DNA of 64,000 nt from DASQPR01 sp963727415 (GTDB taxonomy: Bacteria; Actinomycetota; Actinomycetes; Mycobacteriales; Micromonosporaceae). The position numbers and the translations under genes are program-made. The notes beneath the pieces are model-generated. The model searched no databases. It saw only the letters and a list, made by a program, of their open reading frames with translations, and was not told where the DNA came from. This document shows positions 35,005 through 43,901 of this stretch, piece after piece; position 1 is the first letter of the stretch, and each line of letters starts with the position of its first letter. The stretch covers positions 186,001 to 250,000 of the forward strand of contig CAVSGF010000008.1 of the NCBI GenBank assembly GCA_963727415.1, given 5' to 3'.

Positions 35005-35452
35005 CGCCCGACCGTAACGGCGGCCGCGTCGGGGCGCGACCCCGTCAATCGGTCGATACGGCCTCGCAACGGTCACTGATCCGGCTCCATACGTAGGGTT
35101 CCGTATGCATACCGGTTCCGGGTCGCGTGTGCTCGGTGGCGGGATCCTCGCGGCCCGATGCCGTACCCTGCTGATCCTCGTCACCCGCTGATCCTCCTCG
35201 CGGGCGGTGCCCGGCTGCGCGCCCGGTTCGCTCCGGTTGCCGGGATTCGTACCATGACGCAGGCGGCGAACCTCCGCCGCCAACCCCGTCTGGCCCGGCG
35301 CTTGGACCGCTCGCCGTGATCCGTTCCAGGATGCCCCGCGCTAACTTGCCTGAACGCCCGAGGCCACCGGAGCACCGATCCTCGGTAACATGCCCTGCGG
35401 CGCGCCGGGTTCGCCGGCATCCGCGCACGCACGATGTCTGGAGGTTGGGCGC
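35005..35452. other. Divergent intergenic region of the DUF4190 and DivIVA genes
   Basis: 448 bp with no convincing gene. It must contain both promoters, but no clear -35/-10 pair was found. GGAGG at about 35,441 is the DivIVA gene's ribosome binding site. Confidence 0.5.
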
Positions 35453-37031
35453 ATGTCCCAGGGCGATGAACAGTACGGATCGCATGAGGAGATGTCCTCG
35501 ATACCCACCTTCGAGACGGCTCTGCGCGGTTATGACAAGCGGCAGGTCGACCACTATGTGTCCCAGGCAGCCGGTGAGATCCACGCACTCGCTACCGATC
35601 GGGACCGTGCGTTCGGCCAGCTGCAGAGCCTGACCGCGCACCTCCAGCAACTCCAGGCTGAGCTGAATGAGCTAAGGCAGCGCCCGGCACAGGTCGACCG
35701 GGCCTCGTTCCGCCATCTCGGGCCGATGGTGGATCAGATCATCGAGATGTCGGAGAAGCAGGCGGCGGCGATCGTCAGCGGGGCGGCGCAGACCGTGGCG
35801 GAGCGGCAGTCCGAGGCAGACCAGATGCTCGCCGCCACGCGCGAGGAGGCCGAGAAGATCCGGGCCGAGAACGAAGCCGCGCGGGAGCGGGGCGTCGAGC
35901 AGGTCGAGGCGGCCCGGGCCGAGGCGGAGTCGCTGGTGGAGGCGGCACGATCGCAGTCACAGCAGGAGATCGAGGCGGCACGGACAAAGTTCCAGCAGGA
36001 CGCGGCGCAGTGGAAGGCGGCGGTCGATAAGGAGATCGCCGAGCGCCGGACCGCCGCCGACCAGAAGAACGCGACGCTTCACGCCGAGGCTCAGCAATAC
36101 GCGGCCGATCTGCGGCGCCGGGCCAGCGAGCAGGCGGCGTCACATCAGCAGCAGCTGACCGTGGTCCAGCAGGAGATCCAGACCCGGCAGCAGGCGCTGG
36201 CACAACTTCAGTCGGACCTTTCCAGCGCTCAGGAGCAACTCGCCGACGCCCGCCAGCAGGGTGCCGCCGCCAAGGCGGAAGTGTCCCGGCTGGAGACGCG
36301 GCTTACCGAGGTCCACGAGGAGCTGACCGCCGAGCTGACACGACTGGAGGAAGCCCGCAAGGCAGCCGACTCGGCTGAGCGGCATGCCAAGGACACCCGC
36401 GCGCGGGTGCAGCGGGAAGCCAAGCGGGTGGCCGATCTGGCCGCGGCCGCGGTGATGGCGGCTGCCGCTCACACCGCCGATACCGGCGAGTACCGCATGG
36501 TGCCCGGTGCGCGCCGACCGGCCGCGGAACGGCGATGCCGGCGGGCATGCGGCCGAACGGAGGCGAGTCGCATGAGCAGGAGGCGAGCCCGGAGCAGGCG
36601 GCAGACCAGGCCGAGGGTGACCGCCCGGAGCAGGCGGCCGCGAGCACCCCGACCCGGAGCACGCGGGTCGCGAGCATCGGACAGGAGCACGCGGACCGCG
36701 AGACCGGATCAGGAGACGCGGACTGGGACCACAGAGGGACACGCCGCGCCAGGAGCGGATGGAGCCCCAGCAGGAGCGAGCGGAGCGCGCCGCGCGCGAG
36801 CGGGCGGCGCAAATTGAGGCGATGCGGGTCGCACGGGCCTCGCACGCGGCCCGACTCGCATCGGGCGAGCAGCGGCCAGGCCAACATGGGCCGGACATGC
36901 CGACAACCGGGACCGGGCACGCAACAGGCTTGCAGGACATCCGTGACCACGACAGCCGGCACCGCGACGGCGGCGTGCCGATGCAGCGGCGCGAGCCGGA
37001 CGCAGAGCGGGTCGCGGTTGACGCCGACTGA
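35453..37031 (+). CDS. DivIVA-domain coiled-coil protein (two likely frameshifts in the tail)
   Basis: A cytoskeletal or septal scaffold candidate. The N-terminus has the DivIVA motif IPTFETALRGYDKRQVDHYV (about 16-35). A coiled coil rich in Ala/Glu/Gln heptads follows (about 45-330). After TGEYRMVPG the current frame turns into an Arg-run shadow (ending at 36817). The protein-like sequence continues in the next frame (PNGGESHEQEASPEQAADQA) and then, from about 36,740, in the third (MEPQQERAERAARERAAQIE), ending at 37031. I therefore read one protein of about 525 residues with shifts near 36,510 and 36,740. ATG 35453 follows GGAGG. A role in polar growth or cell division is inferred from the family. 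Confidence 0.65.
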
Positions 37032-37382
37032 CGCCGGCCCGGCCCTTAAACAAGCACGGCCCGGTTTAAGCAAGCAGGCTCGGTGCCGCCGCAGCGTCAG
37101 TGACTGGAAACGGAGCCGCTGAGCGCTCCGCGCGGAGGCAGGTCGAAGCTCGACCTGGAGCGCACTATGGCCGCATCGGACGGAAGTGAAGACCGGCGCT
37201 GGTGATCTGCTGCCGCTTGATGGCGTCCTCCGGAGGTCCGCCGGCCCGACCCTTCGGAATGTAGAGGCCGGCGGGCGTGAGCACGCGCGCGGTGCGTCAT
37301 GGCCGCTGGCAGTCGAGCGTGGGCACGGAGCCAGGTTGAGGTGCGACCACGTTTCGGCGCCGGAGAGGGGAGACAGGCGGCG
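37032..37382. other. Intergenic, no gene seen
   Basis: 351 bp between the DivIVA gene and the SnoaL-like gene. The open frames are short, Arg/Ala-rich and lack a ribosome binding site. GGGGAGA near the right end is the next gene's likely ribosome binding site. Confidence 0.45.
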
Positions 37383-37852
37383 ATGCCTAGCCCAGACGCG
37401 AGATCGACGAAGCCAGGATTGCGCAGCGCATCGCAGGACGATATCGGCGCAGTCGGGGCCAAGGACCTCGAACGGCTTCAGGCAAGCTTTACGCGGCCGA
37501 CGTGGTGTCCTTCGACGTCGAGCCACCGCTACAGCACGTAGGGATCGATGCGAAGGCAAAGAACTGGGCCAGGGTGTTCACGATATTTCAGGAAGTGAGC
37601 TATGAGGTTCGCGACCTGGCACTCACCGTGGGCGACAATGTGGCGTTCGGGCATTGCTTCGGTCGGCTCAGCGGCACGCTCCATGACGGGACGGCGACGA
37701 ACGGCATGTGGGTCCGGGGCACGTTCTGCTTCCAGAAGATCAACGGAAGCTGGCTGATCGTGCATGACCAGGTCTCCGTACCGTTCGATGTGGCCAGCGG
37801 CAAGGCGTTACCGACCTCGAACCCTGACCGGTCACTGCCGAGTGGACGCTGA
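37383..37852 (+). CDS. SnoaL/NTF2-like protein (one frameshift)
   Basis: About 155 residues if one base is restored near 37,486. The first part (MPSPDARSTKPG to LERLQA) continues in another frame as KLYAADVVSFDVEPPLQHVG, then VRDLALTVGDNVAFGHCFGR, GMWVRGTFCFQKINGSWLIV, HDQVSVPFD. This is the SnoaL-like/DUF4440 cone fold. Such proteins are isomerases, cyclases or ligand binders; none can be picked here. GGGGAG lies upstream of the ATG at 37383. The break falls just before the conserved ADDV-type motif, and is probably a sequencing deletion. Confidence 0.6.
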
Positions 37853-38020
37853 GGGCTGGCTACCGTTCATGATCACAGCCGTCAGCGTCCACTCGTCGGC
37901 CTGCGGCATCGGCGCCGCGCAGGATGTCCGGCGCCGTCACCAAAGGCCCGGCGCCGTCGCAAAGGCGCGGCACCGCCCCGAAGATCAGCGCCGATCCCAC
38001 GGTTAGGGTGATTCCCGCGG

Positions 38021-39010
38021 TCAGGACAGTGCCGGGATCACCTTCGAGGCGAACATGTCGATGCTGCCCCGGTCGTACGCCGCGTCGACGAAGTACGCGA
38101 TCGCGTACGTCATCCCGAGGTCCTGCAGCTCGGCCAGCTTCTCGATGATCTGCTCCGGGGTGCCGACCAGCGGTCCGGATGCCAGGTTGCCGATGGTGCT
38201 GTCCAGCCGCTCGGCCGGCAGGTAAGGCCGCAGGTGCGCTCGCGTCCAGTCCAGCTTGTCCGCGACGTCCTTCTCGGTCTCGCCGATGATCACGTTGAAG
38301 TTGCGCGGACCGCGTGATCGCGTCGAAGTCGGTGCCGACGTCCTTGCAGTGCTGCGCCAGGATCTCGGACTTGCGGACGAACACCTCCGGGAGTGGCGTC
38401 GAAGTTGGTGTACTGGGCGTACTTGGCCGCGGTGCGCAGCGTCTTCCGCTCGCCGCCGCCGGCCACCCACAGCGGGATGCCGCCCTCTTGCAGCGGCAGT
38501 GGCCGGCCGATGGCCCCGTCGACCTGGTAGTGCTTGCCGTGCAAGGTCGCGGTCCCGGTGGTCCAGAGCTGGGACATGATCTGCACGCCCTCGTCGAGCA
38601 TGCGCGAGCCGGTCACCCGCGGACGGGAACCCGTAGCCGTACGCGCGCCACTCGTGCTCGTACCAGCCCCCGCCGATGCCCATCTCGACCCGGCCGCCGG
38701 ACACCACGTCGATGGTCGCGGCCACCTTCGCCAGGTAGGCCGGGTTCCGGTACCCCATGCATGTGCACATCTGCCCGAGGCGTACCCGGGACGTGGCCGC
38801 CGCGAAGGCGGCCATCATCGTCCAAGCTTCGTAGGTCACCTCGTCGGTCGGAACCGGTACGGTGTGAAAGTGGTCGTAGACCCAGATCGACTCGAACGGA
38901 CCCTGATCAGCCGCGACGGCCAGGTCGCGCATGACGGTCCAGTGGTCGGTAATCGGGATGCCGGCCAGGTCGAGGCGCCATCCCTGCGGAACGAAGACTC
39001 CAAATCGCAT
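38021..39010 (-). CDS. LLM-class F420/FMN-dependent oxidoreductase (three frameshifts)
   Basis: A luciferase-like monooxygenase/F420-reductase fold of about 330 residues. The N-terminal part FGVFVPQGWRLDLAGI to GGGWYEHEWRAYGYGFP, the middle DEGVQIMSQLWTTGTATLHG to AKYAQYTNFDATP, a short EVFVRKSEILAQHCKDVG and the C-terminal NFNVIIGETEKDVADKL to FASKVIPALS lie in shifted frames, with breaks near 38,625, 38,395 and 38,305. Each break is explained by one extra base (e.g. GCGCAACTTC where GCGAACTTC is expected). All expected segments are present in order, so the gene is probably intact in the organism. ATG at 39010 has AGGATGG upstream. Confidence 0.65.
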   Translation of the reverse strand: MRFGVFVPQGWRLDLAGIPITDHWTVMRDLAVAADQGPFESIWVYDHFHTVPVPTDEVTYEAWTMMAAFAAATSRVRLGQMCTCMGYRNPAYLAKVAATIDVVSGGRVEMGIGGGWYEHEWRAYGYGFPSAGDRLAHARRGRADHVPALDHRDRDLARQALPGRRGHRPATAAARGRHPAVGGRRRRAEDAAHRGQVRPVHQLRRHSRRCSSASPRSWRSTARTSAPTSTRSRGPRNFNVIIGETEKDVADKLDWTRAHLRPYLPAERLDSTIGNLASGPLVGTPEQIIEKLAELQDLGMTYAIAYFVDAAYDRGSIDMFASKVIPALS

Positions 39011-39082
39011 GGTTACCATCCTATTGAGGCCGGCCGGGCCGGGTCACCGGTGCACGTGCCGCCCCCGATATCGTCGTCTAGT

Positions 39083-39571
39083 ATGCGGATGAACGCTCAG
39101 CAGGCGCGCGACCGGTTTGCCGCGGCGCGGGTAGCCAGGCTGGCGACCGCCGACCGATCGGCGCGCCCGCACCTGGTACCCATCGTGTTCGCGCTCGTCG
39201 GCGACGAGCTCTACTTCGCCGTCGACGGCAAGCCCAAGACGACGGCGAAGCTGCGCCGGCTTGACAACATCCGCCGGAATCCGGCCGTGTCAGTGCTTGT
39301 CGACCATTACTCGGACGACTGGAACGAGCTCTGGTGGGCGCGCGCCGACGGGACGGCGACCATCATCGACCTGATCCCGAACGCGACCGCGCCGACCGCT
39401 TCCGGTCTCGGCCTGTCCGCCATCGCGCTGGCCGAGCTGGCCCGGCGGTACCCGCGATATCGCAGCGTGCCGGAAGACGCGGCGGACGCTCCGGCACCAG
39501 GGCCGTTCATTTCCGGGCCGCTGGTCCGGATCGGGGCAATCCGGTGGTCCGGATGGTCGGCCCGTGGCTAG
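39083..39571 (+). CDS. PPOX-class F420-dependent oxidoreductase-like protein
   Basis: 162 residues with the split-barrel fold: ARVARLATADRSARPHLVPI, FALVGDELYFAVDGKPKTT, RLDNIRRNPAVSVLVDHY, WARADGTATI. It resembles the TIGR03668/Rv0121c group of actinobacterial F420- or flavin-binding proteins, as far as I recall. Substrate unknown. Its stop overlaps the start of the spermidine-synthase-like gene by 8 bp. A second ATG lies two codons downstream. Confidence 0.75.
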   Translation: MRMNAQQARDRFAAARVARLATADRSARPHLVPIVFALVGDELYFAVDGKPKTTAKLRRLDNIRRNPAVSVLVDHYSDDWNELWWARADGTATIIDLIPNATAPTASGLGLSAIALAELARRYPRYRSVPEDAADAPAPGPFISGPLVRIGAIRWSGWSARG

Positions 39572-40419
39572 GGTGCGCGGGCCCGTCGGGGTCGTGACCG
39601 AGGTCGACTTCGGTATCGCGGAACTGCGCGGTGACTCGGATCGTCCGGGCGGGTGGACGCTGCTGCTTGACGGTTACCCCCAGTCGTACGTAGATCTCGG
39701 CGATCCGGCCCGCCTGGAGTTCGAGTACACCCGGCGTCTGGCAGCGGTACTCGACGCCATGGCGCCGCCGGGTGAGCCGATCGTCGCGCTCCACCTCGGC
39801 GGTGGCGGGCTGACGCTGCCGCGCTATGTCGCCGCTACCCGGCCGAAGTCCACGCAGCGCGTGGTCGAGCGCGATGCCCGACTGATCGAGCTAATCCGCC
39901 GGGAGCTGCCACTGCCACGCCACGTCGACCTGCGAGTACGCTCTGCCGACGCGCGCGAGGTGGTCGAATGCCTCCGCAGCCGGGCGCTTCGACGTGGTGA
40001 TCGGCGACGTGTTCGGCGGCGCCCGGGTGCCCCGGCACGTCACCACCGTCGAATTCGCCCGCTCGGTCCGACGCGTTCTCCGGCCGGACGGACTGTACGC
40101 GGTGAACATCTCCGACGGTGGCCGGCTCGGATTCGCCCGGGGTCAGGTCGCCACGTTGCGTGCGGAGTTTGGTGGGGTGTGCCTGATGGCCGAGCCCGGC
40201 GTGCTGCGAGGCCGGCGGTTCGGCAACCTGATCCTGGTGGCGGCCGCGGTCGAGGGCCGGATCCCGATAAGCGAGCTGGCCGCCACGGCCGCCCGCGATA
40301 TGTTCCCGGCCCGGCTAGTGGTCGGCGAGGATCTGAACCGGTTTGTCGCCGGTGCGCGCCCGGTCACCGACGCGGCCGCGGTCGACTCTCCGGTACCACC
40401 GCCAGACCTGTTCCGCTGA
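39564..40419 (+). CDS. Spermidine synthase-like methyltransferase-fold protein (one frameshift)
   Basis: About 285 residues. The start reads GTEVDF-type strands (VVTEVDFGIAELRGD), WTLLLDGYPQSYVDL, ALHLGGGGLTLPRYVAA and VVERDARLIELI, the spermidine synthase superfamily pattern. Near 39,985 the frame breaks at GCGCTTCGAC, and the expected FDVVIGDVFGGARVP continues in the next frame to DLFR. These actinobacterial relatives often lack polyamine activity, so spermidine synthesis is not claimed. GTG start 39564 within the end of the PPOX gene. The break has the same GCGCTTCGA context as the one in DUF1702 copy 3. Confidence 0.65.
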
Positions 40420-40850
40420 CCGCGCTGCGCCGGCGGGCCCGGGCGGCCGACACGGTTGACGGGGCTAACGGCGAGGCTGCTTGCCGGCCGGTCGCTGGGC
40501 TGGCGGGGATGCGGTGCCGCCGCGGCGAGCGCGGTACTGCTGGCGATCCGTTCAGCGTGCGGGATAGCGCCGCGCAGCGTCTCTTGTTTGCGGAGCAACC
40601 GGGTGAGGAAGAACAGCGCGCCGCCGACGACCGCCATGTCGTCCAAGTAGATCGGGTCGGGCAGGAGGTCGATCGGGAAGATCAGATATGCGAGCGCACC
40701 CCAGAAGGCGAGCTTCCCGCTGGCGCCGAGCTGATTCAGGGATCGTTTGATCGCCACCAGCCGGAACGTCATGCGGAGCGCGAAGAACAGGGTTACCGCA
40801 CCGACAACCAGCACCGCGATGCCGAGCAGGATCCATGCGTCGCGTGACAA
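40143..40850 (-). CDS. DUF1232 (YkvA-like) membrane protein, C-terminus uncertain
   Basis: An N-terminal membrane helix (LLGIAVLVVGAVTLFFALRM) is followed by the DUF1232 core WGALAYLIFPIDLLPDPIYL-DDMAVV. TTG start at 40850 with GGAGGG just upstream. The conserved part ends by about 40,580. The remaining Arg/Ala/Ser-rich stretch runs antisense into the end of the spermidine-synthase-like gene (40143-40419) and looks like a shadow, so the true stop was probably lost to an indel near 40,550-40,600. The real protein is likely about 100-120 residues. Function unknown. Confidence 0.55.
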   Translation of the reverse strand: MSRDAWILLGIAVLVVGAVTLFFALRMTFRLVAIKRSLNQLGASGKLAFWGALAYLIFPIDLLPDPIYLDDMAVVGGALFFLTRLLRKQETLRGAIPHAERIASSTALAAAAPHPRQPSDRPASSLAVSPVNRVGRPGPPAQRGQRNRSGGGTGESTAAASVTGRAPATNRFRSSPTTSRAGNISRAAVAASSLIGIRPSTAAATRIRLPNRRPRSTPGSAIRHTPPNSARNVAT

Positions 40851-41269
40851 TGTCCCTCCAGGTCTCGTCCGGACGTCGGTTGCCGTGACGGTACCCGCTC
40901 GGAGCCGATCGCCAAACCGGCCACGCGGGCACGCGTGTGGCCTGGCCGGACCGGCATCCGGTACGCCGATCCCGAGTTCGATCTGACGGCGCTCGACGGC
41001 ATCGCCGGTCGCCTGGTCGAGGCCGGGTGCTCGGTGGTTCGATCCGGAGCACCCGGGCAGGCGCCGCGATCAACCTGCTGTGGGCCGGCATCGCCCCGCC
41101 GGCCCGAAGGCGGGGCCGGTGCTCGATCCGGGACAGGCGCTCGATCCGGCTTCCGGCCGTGCGCCGAGTCCCACAGCCGCCGCGCCGTCACCGGACGAGT
41201 GCATGAGCCCTGCCGGTGGCCGGCAGGGCGGGGTGTGACACGGCGGGCCGATCCCGGTTGGATGGGGCC
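40851..41269. other. Intergenic, no gene seen
   Basis: 419 bp between divergent genes. Frames are Arg-rich and lack ribosome binding sites. No repeat or clear promoter was found. Confidence 0.45.
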
Positions 41270-41965
41270 ATGTTCGATCTCTGGCAACGCCAGCCCGCCC
41301 CTCCGCACGAACTCGTCCTGATCACGGGAGTGGTCGCACTCGCCGTCGTCGCGTACCGGCCAGCCTGGCGCCTGGCCCGGATCGCCATCACGATCGCCCA
41401 CGAAGGCGGCCACGCTCTTATCGCGGTGCTGTCGGGACGGCGGTTGCAGGCGATCCAGTTGCGATTCGACACCTCCGGGCTGACCCTCACCAAGGGCAGA
41501 CCACGCGGACTTGGCATGTTCGCGACGCTGCTCATCGGGTACATCGCGCCGTCATTGCTCGGCATCGGCGGCGCGATAACCCTCGCCGGCCATCGCATCA
41601 AGCTGACCTTGTGGATCACACTCGCGCTGCTGTTCCTCATGCTGATCATGATTCGGAACTTCTACGGGCTGGTCGCCATCCTCATCACCGGCGGCGTCGT
41701 GTTCGCCATCACCTGGTACGCGTCGGCGCAGGTGCAGGCCGCGTTCGCGTACACCGGAATCTGGTTCCTGCTGGTCGGCGGCGTCCGGCCGGTGTTCGAG
41801 CTGGGTGCCCAGCGGAGGCGGGGGAGGGCCCGGGACTCGGACGCGGACCAGCTTGCCGGGCTAACCCACGTACCGGGCGGCTTCTGGGTGTTCCTGTACG
41901 CCGTGCTGACCTTGGCCGCTCTCGGTACTGGGGCGTACCTGCTGGGCGTTCCCGGTGCCGCGTAG
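41270..41965 (+). CDS. M50-family membrane metalloprotease-like protein
   Basis: 231 residues, about five membrane helices. Zinc motif HEGGH lies in ITIAHEGGHALIAVLSGRR near residue 43. Later segments include LLIGYIAPSLLGIGGAITLA, LTLWITLALLFLMLIMI and SDADQLAGLTHVPGGFWVF. This is the actinobacterial M50B-like group. The usual second M50 motif (NxxPxPxLDG) is absent, with DADQLAGLT at about its place, which is normal for this subgroup as I remember it. Substrate unknown. The ATG at 41270 has a weak ribosome binding site. Confidence 0.75.
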   Translation: MFDLWQRQPAPPHELVLITGVVALAVVAYRPAWRLARIAITIAHEGGHALIAVLSGRRLQAIQLRFDTSGLTLTKGRPRGLGMFATLLIGYIAPSLLGIGGAITLAGHRIKLTLWITLALLFLMLIMIRNFYGLVAILITGGVVFAITWYASAQVQAAFAYTGIWFLLVGGVRPVFELGAQRRRGRARDSDADQLAGLTHVPGGFWVFLYAVLTLAALGTGAYLLGVPGAA

Positions 41966-41980
41966 TCCGCTGTCACTTTA

Positions 41981-42044
41981 GGAGCGGCCAAGCTCGGGAG
42001 CAGCCAACCTCAGGAGCAGCCAACCTCAGGAGCAGCCAACCTCG
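41981..42044. repeat. Four 16-bp tandem repeats
   Basis: GGAGCAGCCAACCTCA occurs in four adjacent units (41981-41996, 41997-42012, 42013-42028, 42029-42044). The inner two are identical and the outer two vary at one to three positions. It lies between the M50 and ppgK genes and has no coding role. Confidence 0.9.
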
Positions 42045-42131
42045 GGGCGGCCCCACCCTCCGGAGGCGTCCCGGCCCGGCGGCGCGGGCGCGCGGGCGCT
42101 GCGAGGCCGGGCCTGTGCAAAGCTGAGGCAC

Positions 42132-42881
42132 ATGGCGAGTGAACCAGTGACAGTCGGGGTCGACATCGGAGGCTCCGGCATCAAGGGAGCCCCGGTCGAC
42201 CTCAGCGCGGGCGAGCTGACAGCGGAACGGGTCCGCATCTCCACCCCGTCCCCGGCGACTCCGGACGCGGTCGCCGCCGTGGTGCGAGAGGTGATAGACG
42301 AGGTCGGCGTGCCCGGACCGATCGGGGTGGCGATGCCCTCGGTGGTGATCGACGGCGTCACCCGCACGGCCGCGAACATCGACGAATCCTGGATCGGCGT
42401 GAACGCGGTCAACCTGCTGGTGCAGGCGACCGGCCGGGCCGTCACGGTGCTCAACGACGCCGACGCCGCCGGAGCCGCCGAGATGCGATACGGCGCCGGA
42501 GTCGGGCGTACCGGCACCGTGGTGGTGGTCACCCTCGGTACCGGCATCGGCAGCGCCGTGTTCGTCAAGGGCCACCTTGTGCCGAATACCGAACTCGGTC
42601 ACATCCACCTTCATCATGGTGAGGCCGAGGACTGGGCGGCCGAGTCGGCCCGCGAGCGCGATGACCTGTCCTGGAAGGAGTACGCGGCCCGGCTGGAGGA
42701 CTACCTCAACCTGTTGCACCGGCTGTTCTATCCGGAACTCATCATCGTCGGCGGTGGCATCAGCAAGAAGTCGGACAAGTACCTGCCCCTGATCGATGTG
42801 CCGACCGAGGTGGTTCCCGCCAAGATGCAGAACGAGGCCGGCATCATCGGAGCCGCCATGAGCGCGCCGCCGGTGGTTTGA
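42132..42881 (+). CDS. ppgK: Polyphosphate glucokinase
   Basis: A 249-residue ROK-fold kinase that phosphorylates glucose to glucose 6-phosphate using polyphosphate (or ATP). It has the ATP/phosphate motif DIGGSGIKGAPVDL at the N-terminus, catalytic-region NDADAAGAAEMRYG, GTGIGSAVF, LGHIHLHHGEAED and C-terminal IIVGGGISKKSDKYLPLI. These are the standard marks of actinobacterial PpgK, and the length is normal. Single gene. Confidence 0.92.
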   Translation: MASEPVTVGVDIGGSGIKGAPVDLSAGELTAERVRISTPSPATPDAVAAVVREVIDEVGVPGPIGVAMPSVVIDGVTRTAANIDESWIGVNAVNLLVQATGRAVTVLNDADAAGAAEMRYGAGVGRTGTVVVVTLGTGIGSAVFVKGHLVPNTELGHIHLHHGEAEDWAAESARERDDLSWKEYAARLEDYLNLLHRLFYPELIIVGGGISKKSDKYLPLIDVPTEVVPAKMQNEAGIIGAAMSAPPVV

Positions 42882-42913
42882 CGAGGCGGCCCGTTCCATG
42901 GATGACTTGACAT

Positions 42914-43339
42914 ATGGATGACCCGTACGACCTTGCGCGGTTCGTCGCGGCGCAGAACATGGACGGCACGTTCGATCGGGCGGTCGCCGAACTCGAGGCT
43001 GGGGCGAAGGCCAGTCACTGGATGTGGTTCGTGTTCCCGCAGATTGCCGGGCTGGGCCGCAGTTCGATGTCGCAGCGGTACGCCATCTCGTCACTGGACG
43101 AGGCTCGGGCGTACCTGGAACATCCGGTCCTGCTGCCTCGCCTGCTGCGCATCTCGCGGATCGTGGCCGATGCCGCCGACCGTACGGTGGGGCAGATGTT
43201 CTCAGAGGTGGACGCCCTGAAGCTGCGCTCGTCGATGACGCTGTTCGAGCGCGCCGAGCCGGATGAGCCGGTATTCGGGCTGGTGCTGGACCGGAAGTTC
43301 GAAGGCATCCGGGACTCGGAGACGCTGCGCCGGCTGTAG
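42914..43339 (+). CDS. DUF1810 family protein
   Basis: 141 residues. YDLARFVAAQNMDGTFDRAV, HWMWFVFPQIAGLGRS, YAISSLDEARAYLEHPVL and DALKLRSSMTLFER are the DUF1810 pattern. Soluble, function unknown; found widely in bacteria. It follows ppgK by 32 bp and may share its transcript. Confidence 0.88.
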   Translation: MDDPYDLARFVAAQNMDGTFDRAVAELEAGAKASHWMWFVFPQIAGLGRSSMSQRYAISSLDEARAYLEHPVLLPRLLRISRIVADAADRTVGQMFSEVDALKLRSSMTLFERAEPDEPVFGLVLDRKFEGIRDSETLRRL

Positions 43340-43500
43340 CAGGGTTCATGATCGTGTCCGGCCGGCAGCACCTGGCAGAGGCCGGCCGGAGACGATCGTG
43401 CAAGTTCGGATCACAGTTGGATCGCCATCGGCCGGGCGACCGAATGCGTGCCTCCCGGGCGCGAGCGAGTCCGTGATCGAGTAGCCCCGGTCGGGCCGGA

Positions 43501-43575
43501 GGCTCGGATCATGACGGCTCGGATCATGACGGCTCGGATCATGGTGGCTCGGATCATGGTGGCTCGGATCATGAC
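43501..43575. repeat. Five 15-bp tandem repeats
   Basis: GGCTCGGATCATGAC in units at 43501, 43516, 43531, 43546 and 43561; the third and fourth end GGT instead of GAC. There are no spacers, so it is a minisatellite and not CRISPR. Confidence 0.92.
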
Positions 43576-43756
43576 GGCTGGGCGGCCCAGATGATGGCGG
43601 CTCGGCTCCTGGCCGTTGACGCCGCCACCGACGCCGACCGCGACGACCGGCGAACGGCACGGTGCGGGGCCGGCACGGCCGCTTGGCCGGAACGATGCCC
43701 GGCAGGCAGAAGGTGACCAGGGTCTCCTCGCGAGCACCTAAGCTAAGCGTGACCGC

Positions 43757-43801
43757 GAAATGTCTTTATGTAGTGTTAGCGTGGATAAAGCATGACATTT
43801 C
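43757..43801. promoter_or_regulatory. Inverted repeat in the kinase gene's upstream region
   Basis: GAAATGTC (43757-43764) and GACATTTC (43794-43801) are perfect inverted arms with a 29-bp AT-richer interval, about 100 bp before the kinase start. Candidate operator or promoter spacer; the regulator is unknown. Confidence 0.35.
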
Positions 43802-43901
43802 TCCCAAGCGGGTGGATCCGCCCGGCGGCTGCGCCGAATTAGCGCGAAATCGAGACCGTGAACCAGCATGATCGTGCCTAAGCGCGGGTAGCTTCGCGAG
43901 G

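Larger units (their letters stand above)
43340..43901. other. Intergenic region with minisatellite and AT-richer promoter patch
   Basis: 562 bp without a gene. It holds the five-copy 15-bp repeat at 43501 and, closer to the kinase gene, a lower-GC stretch with inverted arms at 43757 and 43794. A frame running through the repeat on the minus strand would encode S-H/R-H-D-P repeats but lacks a start signal. Confidence 0.6.

Noticed and set aside
36535..37122. Separate basic/acidic protein after the DivIVA gene
   Set aside because: Its sensible part (PNGGESHEQEASPEQ) continues the DivIVA tail after a frame shift; the remainder is a shadow.
43501..43575. CRISPR-like array
   Set aside because: Units are contiguous 15-mers with no spacers and there are no cas genes. 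The same applies to the repeat at 48311.
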